A stretch of 64,000 bases of DNA from Gaeumannomyces sp. JS-464. Lineage: Eukaryota > Ascomycota > Sordariomycetes > Magnaporthales > Magnaporthaceae. The DNA lies in the NCBI GenBank assembly GCA_002197995.1, contig NGZR01000001.1:13473501-13537500 (forward strand), read 5' to 3'. The notes beneath the pieces were generated by a model that saw only the letters and a program-made list of their open reading frames with translations, ran no database searches and was not told the origin of the DNA. Each line of letters starts with the position of its first letter. The stretch's first letter is position 1. Of the stretch, positions 11,363 to 23,301 are shown piece after piece. The translations under genes were made by a program, and so were the position numbers.

Positions 11363-12015
11363 ATGCGTGCCAACACCTTCGCAACCTTCTTGCTGGCCGC
11401 GGCCCTGCCCTCTATCGCCGCCGCCGCCGCCACGGGCCCCACTGACGGTTTCCGGGTCGTCACCAGGAGCGACTCCACTGCCCCTTCTTCGGACGCTGAC
11501 GAGCTGAACAGGCGCATCATTGCTAACCCTAGGTACAATCCTGGATGCAAGGCGATCAACTGCCCCTCGCCTTGGAGTGGCCCGACGCGTTTCCCGAAAC
11601 CCGCGGTCTACGGCACCGTCGTTTCCCGGGACCCCACGGCCCCAAGGGACCCGGCGGCAGGAAGCACCGCAAGCACCGCAAGTGCCCGCCCGGCAAGCGC
11701 TGCCGCGGCTGGGGCAAGGGCAAGGGCAAGGGGAAGGGCCCTCACGGCGGCAAGGACAAGAAGCCTGACGGCCCCGACGGCCAGAACGCCGCCCCGCCCC
11801 CGGCTGCTGGCGCTCCCCAGCCCGGCGCTCAGGGCGGCCCTGCCCCGGCCCCGGGTGGCACGGGAGGCAATGGCGCCGAGGGCGCTGGCGAGGTCAAGAC
11901 TGCGGTGATGCCGCCTGCCGACAAGCCTCCTGCGGACGGCGCCCCTGCGCCCGCGCCCGCCCCTGCGACTGGGCCCGCCCCCGAGGCCGCGCCCGCTCCT
12001 GCCGCTGCTGCTTAG
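11363..12015 (+). CDS. Small secreted Lys/Gly-rich and Pro/Ala-rich protein
   Basis: Unrecognised secreted protein. The ATG at 11363 opens a clear signal peptide (LLAAALPSIAAAAA). A short Ser/Asp region follows, then a basic low-complexity block (KHRKHRKCPPGKRC, then GWGKGKGKGKG) and a Pro/Ala/Gly tail ending PAPAAAA at 12015. The N-terminal and C-terminal parts are in different frames. Two explanations fit: one missing base near 11600-11640 in a C/G run (about 217 aa), or an intron 11533-11660 with donor GTACAA and acceptor CAG (about 174 aa). The spliced model needs no error, but it removes the protein-like stretch NPGCKAINCPSPW. Composition suggests an extracellular, wall-binding or matrix protein; no function can be assigned. 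Confidence 0.6.
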
Positions 12016-12773
12016 GCGGCTGTGAGTCGCAACGATCTCGGCTCTTGTTTCCCTGGACTTCCTTTTCTTTGTTTTATGGAACATGGAATGCCCCTTTCTA
12101 GACACTTTGTCTCCATTCCGTCTTTTCGTTCTGGCAGGGATTTCTGGTTTCTAGCATGGTGTTTGGCATCTTGGGTCTACATGCATATCGGGCATCGGGT
12201 TGCTTTTCTTGTTTTCTCTTTTTCTGGGTAGGAATACATGGCGTTTGGGTGGCTGCGGATTTGCTCTTAGCTTCAGAAACTCCTAGACTCGCAACGACGC
12301 ACGAGTTTCCTTCCCCATCTTGTCATCTTCTCAACCTCCTGCTTATTGTTTCCCAGCTTGCAATGCCTCTCCGGTCGCTCTGATGTCACCACCTATTTAT
12401 GCTCTGCTTTCTTTCTACTGGTCCAATTGGATCATTCCGCTCGTAGGCTGCCATCCAACCGCACCACCCCTGCTATTTATAGCCCAGCGGTGCTGCACTC
12501 AGCTTACTAACTGGATGCTACCTAGGATCGACGCATGATACATCCAGCTCAAACAACAGCTTTGTGACCGTCACTTTGGACATAGAATTTCTCGTGTGCA
12601 TTGAAGGGCTTGGCTGGTCCAGAGCAGAGGCTAGCGCGATGACCATGTTGGAAATACCCGATGGTGGGGGATCTGCGGCCCAAGTGCAGCGCATCTGTGG
12701 TATGTTCTCCCCTACCTCTGTAGTCGATCCAGGGCGCCGCGGTCGGCAATCGTACCCGTGCGCCAGTACACAG
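12016..12773. other. Convergent intergenic region
   Basis: Tail-to-tail spacer between the small secreted protein (+) and the AA9 gene (-). It is T-rich on the plus strand, as expected for 3' UTRs. No gene is supported. Confidence 0.5.
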
Positions 12774-14077
12774 CTATACACACTGGGAATAGTAACCCCC
12801 TGACATATCCCGGCATGTCGACCCTTGCTATAACCCGAGCAAGAAAATCCCAGGTCAGCATCCCGAACCAAGTGCCATGTCTTGGGGATGGGTTATTCTA
12901 GCTTACCATGCAGGTCGTGCACCCCGTCCAGCCCTGCCCTCCGCACTGCTCGAACCTAGCCTGCGCACACGGGACAGGCCCACCGACATCGGCCCCGGGC
13001 CCGGGCTCGATGACGTTGCCCTTCTTGCCGGAGCCGACCGTGCAGGTCTTGGCGCACCCGGACGAGCAGCCGGACCCCGCCGCCTTGGTCGAGCCGAGCT
13101 CGGCGACCTTGGGCCCCGGGACGACGTACTTGCTGAGCTTGGAGTGGATGTTGACCAGGATGCCCGGGTCGTTGGTCTTGTAGGCGCCGGGGAACGACAC
13201 CATCTGCGACGCCGCCGGCGTCCACGTCCCGTTGCCCGTCACCGTGATCTGGTAGCACGTCATGTACAGCTGCGCCTGCCCGGCCGACCCGGCCGTGTGC
13301 AGGGCAATGACCTCGGCGCGCAGCAGGTAGTCGCCGGCGGCGAGCGCGCGCGGGATCGGCACGTCCATCTTGCCGCAGCACTTGTTGAGGTCCTTGACCC
13401 CCCACTGGTCGTTGTCGCCCACGCCCCCCGTCGACGTCCACCCGTTCTCGAATATCTTGAACCATGGCGCCGACCCGTCCGCCCGCGACGCGTCGGGCAC
13501 CTTGCTCAGGTACACCATCACCGGGCCATAGTGCGCTCCCCCGATGGCCTCGTTGTTGCAGCTCCGGTCGTTGGGTTGCTGTCATCCAAGAAAGTTACAG
13601 GGTCAGTCTTTTGGGTGCTGTTTTGTCCCATGATACGAATTCGCCCTGCCCCCCGAAGCGGTGCCGCGGTCCTTACCCCCGCGCTTTTTGAACCCCATAC
13701 CGCGCCGTGCCCTCCCCTGTTGCTCGTCTTTACCTACCGCATGCATCTCCACCGTGACCGTGCTGCCCGCCGGGACGGGGCACTTCGCCGCGATACCCCT
13801 GCCGCCGCCCACGTTGCACCTGATGTCGGCGCCTCCGAGGTTCTGCACTGGCGAGTTTGACTTTGGCACACGCGGCATTGTGACCCGTGCTGGTCGACTA
13901 TTGTCAGCCTTGGACTCTCCCGCTGCCGGTGTCTAGCTGGTGGCCGGGCTTGGGCAGGTGGGGGCCGGGGAGACGTATCATATCAGCGCCATCAACCCAC
14001 AACTGCTGGAAAATGGCGTGCCCGGCAACGCGCTGGGCGGCCAGGCCCGCGAGGAATCTTAACAGTGTGCCTTTCAT
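12774..14077 (-). CDS. AA9 lytic polysaccharide monooxygenase with C-terminal CBM1
   Basis: Secreted copper enzyme that oxidatively cleaves cellulose or related glucans. Four exons: 13975-14077, 13738-13889, 12907-13578 and a 54-bp last exon 12774-12827; total about 326 aa with no frame break. The signal peptide ends at VAG, leaving the obligatory N-terminal His (HAIFQQLWVDG), the first copper ligand. The second His is in NNEAIGGAHYGPV. AA9 landmarks follow: CCGKMDV, GDYLLRAEVIALHTA and QAQLYMTCYQITVTG. A Gly/Ser linker leads to a CBM1 (FEQCGGQGWTGCTTCM) whose second half (QGSTCRDMSGGYYSQCV) is supplied only by the tiny last exon. Without that exon the CBM would be cut after its third Cys. 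The first intron donor (GTCTCC, 13973-13974) is weak, so that boundary is approximate. Expression is probably on cellulosic substrate, by analogy with the family. Confidence 0.92.
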
Positions 14078-17000
14078 GGCTGGCAGTACACGAGAATTAA
14101 TCTAGACAGCAACGTTGTTCTTTTTGGAGCCTGGGATTGCTGTTGGAGGGCGAGGACCAAGCGCAGCAGCCGAAAGATGAGGGGAAAAGATCCATGAGCC
14201 ACCCGCGAAAATCCACGAGGGGGATGTTCTTATATATCTTTCTGTATATATGAACACCCGATCCTAAAAATCGGTTGGACCCGGCAATTATACAGCATCG
14301 CGGCATAAACTACGGCGAGAGGAGAATAGATGGCGGGCGGCAAGCCCTCGGCACTGCTTCGGAAGGCAGGTAGGGGATGGGAGGATGTCGGCCAGACCAA
14401 GCCGCTCACATGGTCATCTCGCTTTATGTACTCGGACCTTCCTGTCCAGCCAGAAGCAATCTAGAGTTGCCTCTTCGGCCAGTCGATCGGGCCGCCTGTC
14501 CCCCACAAATCCACACATCCGGGGAGAAGATGGAGGCGTCGGATGATGACCGGGCAATATCGAGCCGCAAGCTCCCTGCGAGCTGGTTCGCTGGACACGG
14601 TTCATGCCTTTATCGCGTCTGGGGACCCCACAGACTTCAATTTACGTGGCCGAAGCTGGCGGGTGCAGGCACGCTTGATATTGAGGGTGTAAACGCTGGT
14701 AAAGCTGGACGCACCGCCTCTCATTAATATCATAATTAAAGCGGCAGCACGGCAGCGCAAGGCCGGCTGGTATGGCTCCGGTTGGTCACGCGGGAATTAG
14801 AACGAGGCAGGGATGCACCGGCAGAAGACTCTGTGCAAATTTTTTATTTTTTTATTTTTATTTTCCTTGTCTTGCCTTCCAAAGGCGGCCAATCGTGCGG
14901 CCCGACGTCCGTCTCTTGGAATTGCGAAGCTGTAATTTCTGCTTCTTTCTCCCGCGGAGTTTCTCCGCTCAGTCAATACCTGTTTTCAATCGGAGCGCCG
15001 GGTCGGAGAAGGCTTGGCGAGATGGCCGCATCTAGTCGGGAAGATCCCAGGTTTCGACGAGAAGAAAGACATGGATAGATTGAAGGGTGAGACAGTGCAT
15101 GGCAGATGGTTTGGCGTTTTGCAGACAGCAAGCGAGGACAACCGCACTCGTTTGTCTACGCGGGAAGACAGCCCGACTCAACAGTGGGTGAGTGGAAAAC
15201 AAAAGAGTGGGGCAGCTAGCCCCGCCCCCGCACCATTCCCTGCTGACATAACCTTGCACGTTTGCCCCTGCCCAAAAAAAAACTTGGCAGCACACGCGCC
15301 CAGACAAGACACCAGCAACCTTTCAACGCTCGCCACGCGACCAAAGGCAAACAAACGGCTGGTCTCGTTGTACAAACCTCTAAAACCCCGGGACTCTCAG
15401 ACCAAACCTGAGAGACTGTTTCGTGTGGCAGCCAGCCAAGCCCGCCACTTTCTCGCCTGCGTTCGACTTCTCACTTCCACTTGTCCTGCCGCACGCAAAA
15501 GGAAAGGTGTGGTCCCGGCCGTTCTCCTGTCGCCAGCCCTCAAGTGACTCTGGCTGCGCAAACAGAGAAAGGGGAGCACGGAGGTCTGAGTGCTGTAAGC
15601 AAAAACGGGATCGAGATTGACGTGAGTGAGAGGGGGGTAAAGGAAAAGGATTGGTGCGAACCGTCCCGTCAAGCCCCATCACCCTCCCTCTTCCACTTTC
15701 GTCTGGGTCACCGTCAGGCCTCGTCGCACGCCGGTACCCGAAAACTTTCTTCAGCGGACAGCCTCGATGGGCAGGCATGCAGTCATCCGAGGAAGAAGGA
15801 GATCATCCCTGTGCCATGCGCGCGGCCAGGGGCGCTCACACGTCGCATCCCATTGTTCAGGAGCCTTCCCCAATTTGCGAGCCTGATTTATACCCGCTGG
15901 ACTTCCAGCCGTACCCAGTGGTCCGAGCCGGAAAGTCGCGGCCTTCAACACCAGGAAGCCCACCCAAACAGGCCGTGGGCGGTGAGACGGAGCTGGCGCC
16001 GAGATGGCGGCTTGCAGTCGATAAAAAGCACGTCGCCGGACGCCTCTTTTCATATTCGCGTTTGGCGTCCTGTCCCTTCAACGAAGCCCCAACAACGGGT
16101 TATTGTTCCGGCCAGTGGGTGGTGCGCAGGCTTTGTGCCTCCTGCGCCCATCCTACCCACCACTAACTAGTTCCATTTTTGGGTGGTCGCTGATGCTGCA
16201 GAGCCCATCACACCGTAAGATGACAAGATGACAGGCGATCACAACCTGACAAAGCACCCCTATCCCGCCCGCTCTTCAAGCCCTCTGGATCAGAAGGCGG
16301 CCAGGGCCCGTGCGCAAGGGATGGCTAGTGGCCCGTTCCGTTCTGCGGGGCATGCGCCGCAATCTCTATCAGAAGCAAGAACATCTTGGTCCTGGCCGAC
16401 CACAACCCGAGTGTTCGGGTGTCGAATGCAGAAGCAAGTATTCTTTAAAATCGGCCGAGTAGCGTCGTGCCTGTAACCCCTCGTATTTTGTTTCGTCATC
16501 GGCTTCTCCCAGCCATCATCCTTTACACAGGCGTGGGCAGGACCTGCGCGGCAGGGTGACGGACAGTTGAGTCTAGGCCTGGTGATGGGTGGTTCAAGCT
16601 CCCTCCCTGTGCTCGTCACAGTCGAGCCCCCGCTGCCGGTTTGTGGCCGGCCCAGAACCGCCACCCAATGCATGTCGAACAAACTTCTGGCGATGAAGTC
16701 TGCGCGCGCCACACCTAATGACGCTCGGCAGGGGATTTCGGTCAACCTGGTGGAGGGGAGACCATTACATCGAGAGGCTTGTGCTTGCTTACTGAATGCT
16801 TGGCTTCTCGCTCTCTTGCTTACATAGTTGTTTGCCTGACTGCCCGCTTGCTTCATGCGTGGCATCTGCGCGGTTACTCGCTTCGTTTGCTCTCTGTAAC
16901 TTCCCCCACCCCGATCTGCCGTCCTGAGCTCCATGGTCGGGCTGGCCAACGGGACCAAGAAGTCCAACTGGCCAAATACGCCGGGCTTTGGCCGCCAGCT

Positions 17001-18581
17001 TCGCCCAAGACCGTCCAACTCTGATTGTCTTCCTTTTTCATATAACCTCATGTATCTGCTGGGCCAGGAACCGGGGCTGGACATGCTGTGACCACATGCA
17101 GCGTGCCAGCTGGCCAATAGCCCACGCAGGAAACAGCACACGCGGTCGCACGAGAAAATTCTCAATCATCCCGACATTTTCTTGGGGGCACGGGACGGGT
17201 TGCCTGCCCCAGCCAGGGAGCTCCCGTTCTCCAACTACTCGCTCGTTGGCTGCCGCCTCGTGTGCAAGGAAAAGGGGCGGCGGGATGGTAGGCTGGGCCT
17301 GTCGAGACACAAGAAACTCGCCGCCCGGATTCTATGAATGTCCTCTTGAGAGCTCGCCTCCGTCAAACTCGGCAGTCGACTCGAGGCCAACGATGGCGCC
17401 GCCAACGGGACACAAGACACCACAGCCCCGACCGCTCAAGCCGAGACCTTAGTCGCCTGTTGCCGTTCTCTGTTTCTGCCGCTCGGGACATCGACGCGCG
17501 TGAGCGACAAGTCCGCCGAGCCAGGGAGACGGGTCTGCCCCATCCACAAATAACAGTAGATTACTTCCCGCCGCTGGCGCCCCGAGGATAGAACCATAAC
17601 AGCGTAGTGAGCTGCACCCGCGGCCTCTTCGTGTTACACACCCACAACGCCGCGCCCGACGCACATCGGCGCCCAGCGAAAGACGATAGTCCAGCCTTTC
17701 CGAAGCACCCCTGGTCTGCCACGTTTGGGCGTCTCGCCAACCCCCGCACTGCCCTCCCTCCCTGCTTGCCCCTGGGGATCGTCCTGTATAGGTCGTCATC
17801 ATTTGTTCGCCAAAGGTCCCTGGTGTTGTCGAATAGGCCACCAAGCTGCACCTCCATCACGACAATACGTCCGTATCTAGCCAACCTGCATGGCCACTCC
17901 GCCCTAGGCAATCCTTCCTCGCATTTCTCGGGCGGATAGGCAGGCTGGACATCAATAAGCGGGCGCAGGACAGGCTTCCCAGGATCAAATCTTCCGGCCC
18001 GATATACCATCGAATCATCGACCTGCTCGACTTTCTGGTTCCTGCGCGGGAAAAGGTGGGTAAGACGCCCGATAGCTTACGGGTAAGAACGATAGACAGG
18101 GCATCCTCCCCTCCCCTTAGGCTGCTACCAGGCAGCAAACCCACCGGGCCCTCCGCTTACCAGGACGCCACCATGTCGTCTAGACCACAGCCCTTTGCGA
18201 GGAAGCCGTTGCAATTCGACAGCAACTGAAACCTGCGGCCGAGCAATAACACGAGCTCAATCGGGAACCCGCCCCTCCACTCCCATCAGACACCAGGCCG
18301 TCCTCCCTGTCCTGACCGGATTCGACAGCGACTAGCGACTCAGCCGCCCCGGCGTGCTGCACGCCATCCCTCGTTTTCCGCATCCCTTATTTCTCGCCGA
18401 TCACACCCTCCATCTTCTTTCCTGGATCCAACCGCCGCGCCCTGCACGCCACCAACCCTCCCTGCCCATTTTTGTTTACCCCGGGCCCCTTGGCAACCCA
18501 CACCAAACTAGGTTTCCCCAGAGGGGCCACTAGATATAATCCCGACATCATACCCCGCGCCGCACCTCCCGCATATACACC
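14078..18581. other. 4.5-kb gene-poor region
   Basis: Between the divergent AA9 and GPCR genes. Many short frames exist, the longest being 16290-17165 (-). They are Arg/Ser/Cys-rich without domains, signal peptide or consistent exon joins. The last few hundred bases before 18582 are probably GPCR promoter and 5' UTR. No repeat, RNA gene or transposon protein was recognised. Confidence 0.5.
14228..14238 (-). promoter_or_regulatory. TATA-like element of the AA9 gene
   Basis: On the minus strand, AGATATATAAG lies about 155 bp before the AA9 ATG at 14077. Its spacing suits a TATA box. Inferred from sequence and position. Confidence 0.4.
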
Positions 18582-20756
18582 ATGGCAGACACAACGACAG
18601 GGCCGTTGTCGACAGAGATGGCCTTCAGTGTTGAGCAGCGCCATGTTCTCGCGACCCTGGAGCGGGCCGGAGGGGCTCTGTCCCTGGTTGGCGTCTTTTT
18701 GATATTCGTTACTTTCTACTGGTCGAAGCGCATACGAACGATCCCCAACCACTTTATCCTCTTCGCCTCCATTGCCAACATCGGTGCCAGCGTTGCCAGT
18801 ATCATCGCCCTGGACGGTATCGAGCAAGGGGAGGGTTCGGGTCTCTGCCAAACACAGGCGTTTCTTTTCGAGATGTGAGTCAAGAGCCAGGGCGTTCTAC
18901 CGACAACAGTGCCTGGCCGGCAGAGCAAGGAGAATACTAGGTATATATTAGGTCCGTTGCTAATATACCCCTCTATTTCAACAGGTTTATGCAAGCCGAC
19001 CCCTGGTGGTCTGCCGCCATGGCGATCAACGTCTATATGGTGTTTTTCAGGGGTCACAATCCGACAAGCTTTCGGCGTCAGCTTTGGGTCTACAACGCCC
19101 TCTGCTTTGGGGTGCCAGCCGTTCCCGCATTCATTTGTTTACTGGTCAGGCCCAACGGAAGACCTATGTACGGCGATTCGATCGTAAGTCTTCCCGTTGT
19201 CCAGCGCATGCTGCGTCTTGGCGCAAAACATGAATAGTAGGCACTCTGCTTACCAAGACCACATGGCGCCACCTGAATCTTTTAGCTTTGGTGCTGGATT
19301 AACCATGAATGGAGCTCCCTGCGCATTTACACCTACTACCTGCCAATCTGGCTCTGCATCGCGCTATCGGCCGTCATATATTTTGCCGTCGGCTACCAGG
19401 TCTTCCACCAGCGCAACCAGCTGCGGAACCTGACACTTAGCAACCAGGTCAAGGACAGTTCAGCCTCCGACGTCCGCGATTCAGCTGAGAAGGTAAGTGC
19501 CGAGCTCCGACGATCGTGTTGGTGACGCTTTGCCATATTTCGCTCGTCCGGAGTCGCACGCTCCCTTCAAATCCCGAGACGGTGCCTTCGTCATTTCTGC
19601 GTGCTCTGCGCGATTGGCATTGAGGCTGGGCAGACACGGAGGAACACCAGAATCGGGGGCTAACGAACGTGATGACACTCAGAATCTCACAAGCAACGCT
19701 AGCTACTGGGGAACCGTCACCACCGAGGTCCAAGTCACGACGAGCAGCAAGGACCCGTGCTGCGATGGTCACCCGGGAGAGTCCGAATCGCCGCCGCCAA
19801 CCCCGCCCGGCGGCCTGGCTCCGGCTGATCCCCGCTACCACCCGTGGGGTAGCGCACACATGCATCCCCTGTTTGACGAAGAGCGAGGCGAGCCATCTTC
19901 ACCAGCTGCTGAGCCCTGCGTCGGCTCCTCGGCCAGGCCGGTGGGCCCATACATCCCCAATTTTCCATTCCCACCCACGGACCGGTGCGCGAGGAGAGAC
20001 TCGGATGGTGGAGGCATCCCGACGCGGCAGACGCCAACGTCGACGTCCCCTCAAAACTTCCATAGCACATCGGTTATCTCCTCAGGCTGCGGTCCGCGTA
20101 AGAAGAAGAAGGACGAGCCGGCGTCGGCGGCGGCACTGCGGCGGTTTTGGGCCCCAGGCCGACACATAAAAGCCAAGCTGCGGCATCTGGACCCCGTCAA
20201 GCTGGCGTACCTGCGCACATCGTTCGTCTTTGCCATCTCGGTGCTCGTGACGTGGACGCCCAGCAGTATCAACCGGGTATACAACCTCATCTACCCGGAC
20301 AAGGTCAGCTACCCGCTCAACCTGGCGAGCGCGGCGGTGCTGCCGCTTCAGGGCGTTTGGAACGCCGTCATCTACTTCTCGACTAGCTGGAAGATCCTGC
20401 GCCAGGAGTGGGAGGACCTCTGCCGGCGCACGCCATGGCTCCGCCGCCTCATCGCGTCGATAACCTGGTCCGCCAAGAGCGGGCGCGGTGCTGCGGGCGG
20501 CCGTGGTGTTGGTGGGCCCGCGCTCGCAATCCCGGGCAGCAGTGCGGGAGGCCCGCCCAGGAGTCCACTCGACGGGCCTCGCCCCTTCGACCGCTATGAC
20601 CTGGGAGGCCCCGGCGGTGGCGTTCCTCTGAGTCCGCTGGGCCGCGTCGCGTCGAGACAGCAGAGCAACGTCGACGTCGACTTGAGTCCGCGCTCGTCAA
20701 ACCGGACCAATAACGTCCGGGTCCAGCGCGGCGGGGATCTAGATATCAGCTTGTAG
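18582..20756 (+). CDS. cAMP-receptor-like (Git3/CAR-type) seven-span GPCR
   Basis: Plasma-membrane G-protein-coupled receptor of the fungal cAMP-receptor-like class, a group linked to nutrient or stress sensing through G-alpha and adenylate cyclase. Four exons, 18582-18874, 18985-19183, 19286-19492 and 19683-20756, splice in frame to about 590 aa without breaks. A short N-terminal tail precedes TM1 (GGALSLVGVFLIFVTFYWS). Further spans include NHFILFASIANIGASVASII, a short third span (WWSAAMAINVYMVFF), WVYNALCFGVPAVPAFICLL and YYLPIWLCIALSAVIYFAVG. A cytosolic third loop of about 200 residues, rich in Ser/Pro/Gly, follows. The last two spans are YLRTSFVFAISVLVTWTPSS and a segment with PLQGVWNAVIYF, a hallmark of CAR-like receptors. 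The tail is Gly/Ser/Pro-rich and ends DLDISL. The ligand cannot be inferred. Confidence 0.9.
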
Positions 20757-21337
20757 GGCCGCTTGCTCACTTTTCCTTCTTTCGTTTCGCTTGTTACCAC
20801 TCTAGAAGAGTGTTCTGTTCTTTTCTCGTGTGATGAAAGCCGTCATCCTTGCACATACCCAATTACACCGATCCGCCCCTTGTGGCTGCCGTGCATCCTT
20901 TCATTTTTGCTTGATTGAGTGATGTGCTTCACGATATAATCTTCCAGTGGAGGGTTTTGCAGGCGGCATAGCCCTGGTCTACTACGATGTACACAATAAA
21001 TTTCAATGTCGACTTTTATTTCCAACAAGACCCGGGATCTGCTGGTTTTTAGTTGGTGCAGGATGCCCGATGCAACTGCTTACCTATTGACGCGACTACT
21101 GAGGACAACGACGAAGGTCATAATCGATTTGGGGATGGAGCTGTGAAATTTACTCTGGCAATCTAATCGAACACCGAAAATCCCGTCGATGTCTACTCGC
21201 GCATCAACCTTCTCTACAAAGGCTCAAGCTCCCCAGTCTACCTTCTAGCCGGGTTCACGAGACATATGCTCCTTAGCAACTGGAGCCAAACCGCCTCTTA
21301 GCCCCCGCCCTACAGCGGTCTCCCACTAACCACCTCT
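20757..21337. other. Convergent intergenic region
   Basis: Spacer between the GPCR (+) and CmcJ-like gene (-) 3' ends. T- and A-rich patches are consistent with 3' UTRs. No gene is supported. Confidence 0.5.
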
Positions 21338-21904
21338 TCAATCCCTGTCCTCAGGGTGGAACACCAGCGCGCGCACCTCAAGACTCTCCCTACGCGGGGC
21401 GTCAGCGTCGGCTCCGGGGTCGACAAACGCAGTGTGCGGCACGCGCCTCGCGCGCCCGTCCTCCTTGGAGTCGAAGCATTTAATGAGCAGCACCTCGTCG
21501 GGCTCCATGGCGCTCTTGTAGAACCACCTGTGGCCGTCGCCGTGCCGCACCTGGAGCGTCTCCCCCCTGCGCTGCGGGTAGATCAGCGCCGTCGGCACCA
21601 GGTCGTCCTCGCGCACGCTGGACGCCTCGGCCACGGCGAGCGGGTCGCGGTCGACGCGCCGGATGGGCCGCCACACGTTGATGATCTGCACGCGGCCCCG
21701 CAGGAGCGCGGGCGCCTCGTCGGGCAGGTGGTGCGCCACCCGGCTCAGCGAGGCGCTGTAGGACTGGTCGATGTGCACGCGCCGCACGGGACCGCGGGGG
21801 GGGCGGGGATGGACTTGTTGTTGACGGGCTGCGCGCTGCGGCCCGCCGAGGGGGTTTCGCGGCGGACGGTGTGGTCGAAGATGAAAACGCGGGAGGCGCC
21901 GGTG

Positions 21905-21943
<39 letters not shown>

Positions 21944-22375
21944 GTGTCAGGTCACTTTCTATGTCTTTTAAAATGGTCATTTTGCCCAATGCTTACACGT
22001 CCTTAAGCAGCTGCTCCGTCTCGGCATAGTAGCTCGACTTGATCTTGTCCTCGTCGACAAAGTCCTTCACTGTCGCGACATGCTTGTGGAACTGGAAGCC
22101 ACTGCCGTCGAGCGTGTACTTCTCCTCATCGCCGCGCACGTCGCGGATCAGGACCTCGTGCGGCTCGACAGGTCGGTCGTACGTCTCGGGCCGGTCGATG
22201 TAGGTCGGGTGCGGCGGCGACCCGTCCGCGTTGGGCTTGTAGTAGTTGAGCGTCGCGCGCACGTCGCGCCTCTGCTGCGGGTGCTTGCTGGGGGCGGTCT
22301 GCTGCTGGTGGACCGTGGGGCGGCGGCGCCTTGGTCTAGGGCCGAGGAGGGGAGCTGGACTGCTGCGGTGGCCAT
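21338..22375 (-). CDS. CmcJ/NvfI/GA4-desaturase-like oxidoreductase (two frame breaks)
   Basis: Member of the fungal CmcJ-like family (related to AsaB, NvfI and GA4 desaturase), often found in secondary-metabolite contexts. Two exons fit: 21997-22375 and 21904-21338. The intron is 21905-21996 (donor GTAAGC). Family motifs are visible: ATLNYYKP near the N-terminus, DGSGFQFHKH, ASRVFIFDHTVRR, VHIDQSY, QIINVWRP and the C-terminal PDEVLLIKCFDS and VRALVFHP. Total length is about 315 aa, normal for the family. One base is missing near 22317-22320 (a G4 run on plus) and one at the G8 run 21796-21803; repair of both restores one continuous family protein. The intron is odd: 37 of its 92 bases are one A run ending directly at the 3' splice site. 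No other biosynthetic gene of a pathway adjoins, so the role is open. Confidence 0.82.
21906..21942 (-). repeat. A37 homopolymer (T37 on plus) inside the CmcJ-like intron
   Basis: Thirty-seven consecutive T on the plus strand. In the sense of the gene this is a poly-A run that directly precedes the AG acceptor, where a pyrimidine tract would be expected. Its length in the assembly may be inexact. Confidence 0.9.
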
Positions 22376-23301
22376 TGTGGTGGTCGTGTGTGTTTGCGGA
22401 GCTCTATCCGGGATCGATGTCTCTGCTGCGCCGACAAAGGAGACGGAGTTGTGACCGAGTTTGATGTTCTGTGCTGCAGTCGTGGCTAAACTGCCTTCCT
22501 GCGGCGGTCGCGATGGCTTCCTTTTGCAGAAACCCCGATCCCTCCCAAACTCGCGTCTTGGCCTTTGCTAAAGCTACAGCTACACAGCACCCTCGAGTTT
22601 GTAATCCTCCCCCGTGACGTCCCGCTCCCGGGCGCGACCCCGCATCACGCAATGGCCGGGCAAAGTGTCGATGCCGGGCGATTGGTGATCAGGGTGCCCA
22701 ATCGGAAGGCCAGGAGCCTTGCGCGTGTTTGCGTGCTACGAGGGCTGATGCCAATGGATGGGGTCACATGGAGGGTGTGCTGCTACGGCCAGGGATCATC
22801 TATCGCCCCTCTCCTCCCCGGAGGACGGGCATTTGAAATCACGCCGTCCAGCGGTGTTTGAATTTGCCCGGTGAACGCTTGATCGGCTGGTCCCCGAACA
22901 ATCGGCTCGGCGCGGTATTAAACTCCATGCAGGGCCCGGAACTTCGCCGCGCATTGTCGTTCCGTGGCGGCCGGTGCGATTGAGTTCCCGACGCCTGATG
23001 AAAACTGGTAGACCGTGCAACCAAGAATCACTCGTGGAACGCTATGATGCACGCTGTGTCAGCACCAGCTGACGGGCGGGATGGCATTTTGCGGACGCCA
23101 GAAGTCGTCACTGCCATAACGTTGACCCGGTGTATATGGTGTCTTAGATGCACCATTTTCGATAGAGCCAGTCCCGAGAATAAGGGCCTTAGAAATGTCC
23201 CACAGCAACTTGATGCGGGGCCCAGACCATTCCGGCCAGTTGCTATGGATATTCTAACTAAGTCGGTATCACGGGGAAGGTCCAATACATGTGTGCTATT
23301 A
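22376..23301. other. Intergenic region, no supported gene
   Basis: Promoter side of the CmcJ-like gene and 3' side of the permease gene. Short frames show no protein character. Confidence 0.5.

Noticed and set aside
12877..13860. 327-codon plus-strand frame
   Set aside because: Antisense shadow of the AA9 exons, running through its introns; no domain.
16290..17165. 291-codon minus-strand frame in the gene-poor interval
   Set aside because: No signal peptide, domain, repeat or splice partners; Arg/Ser/Cys-rich random composition. Kept only as a remote possibility.
19497..19682. Upstream extension of the last GPCR exon as an open frame
   Set aside because: It is intron 3: good donor at 19493, acceptor ag at 19681-19682, and the receptor reads correctly only when it is spliced out.
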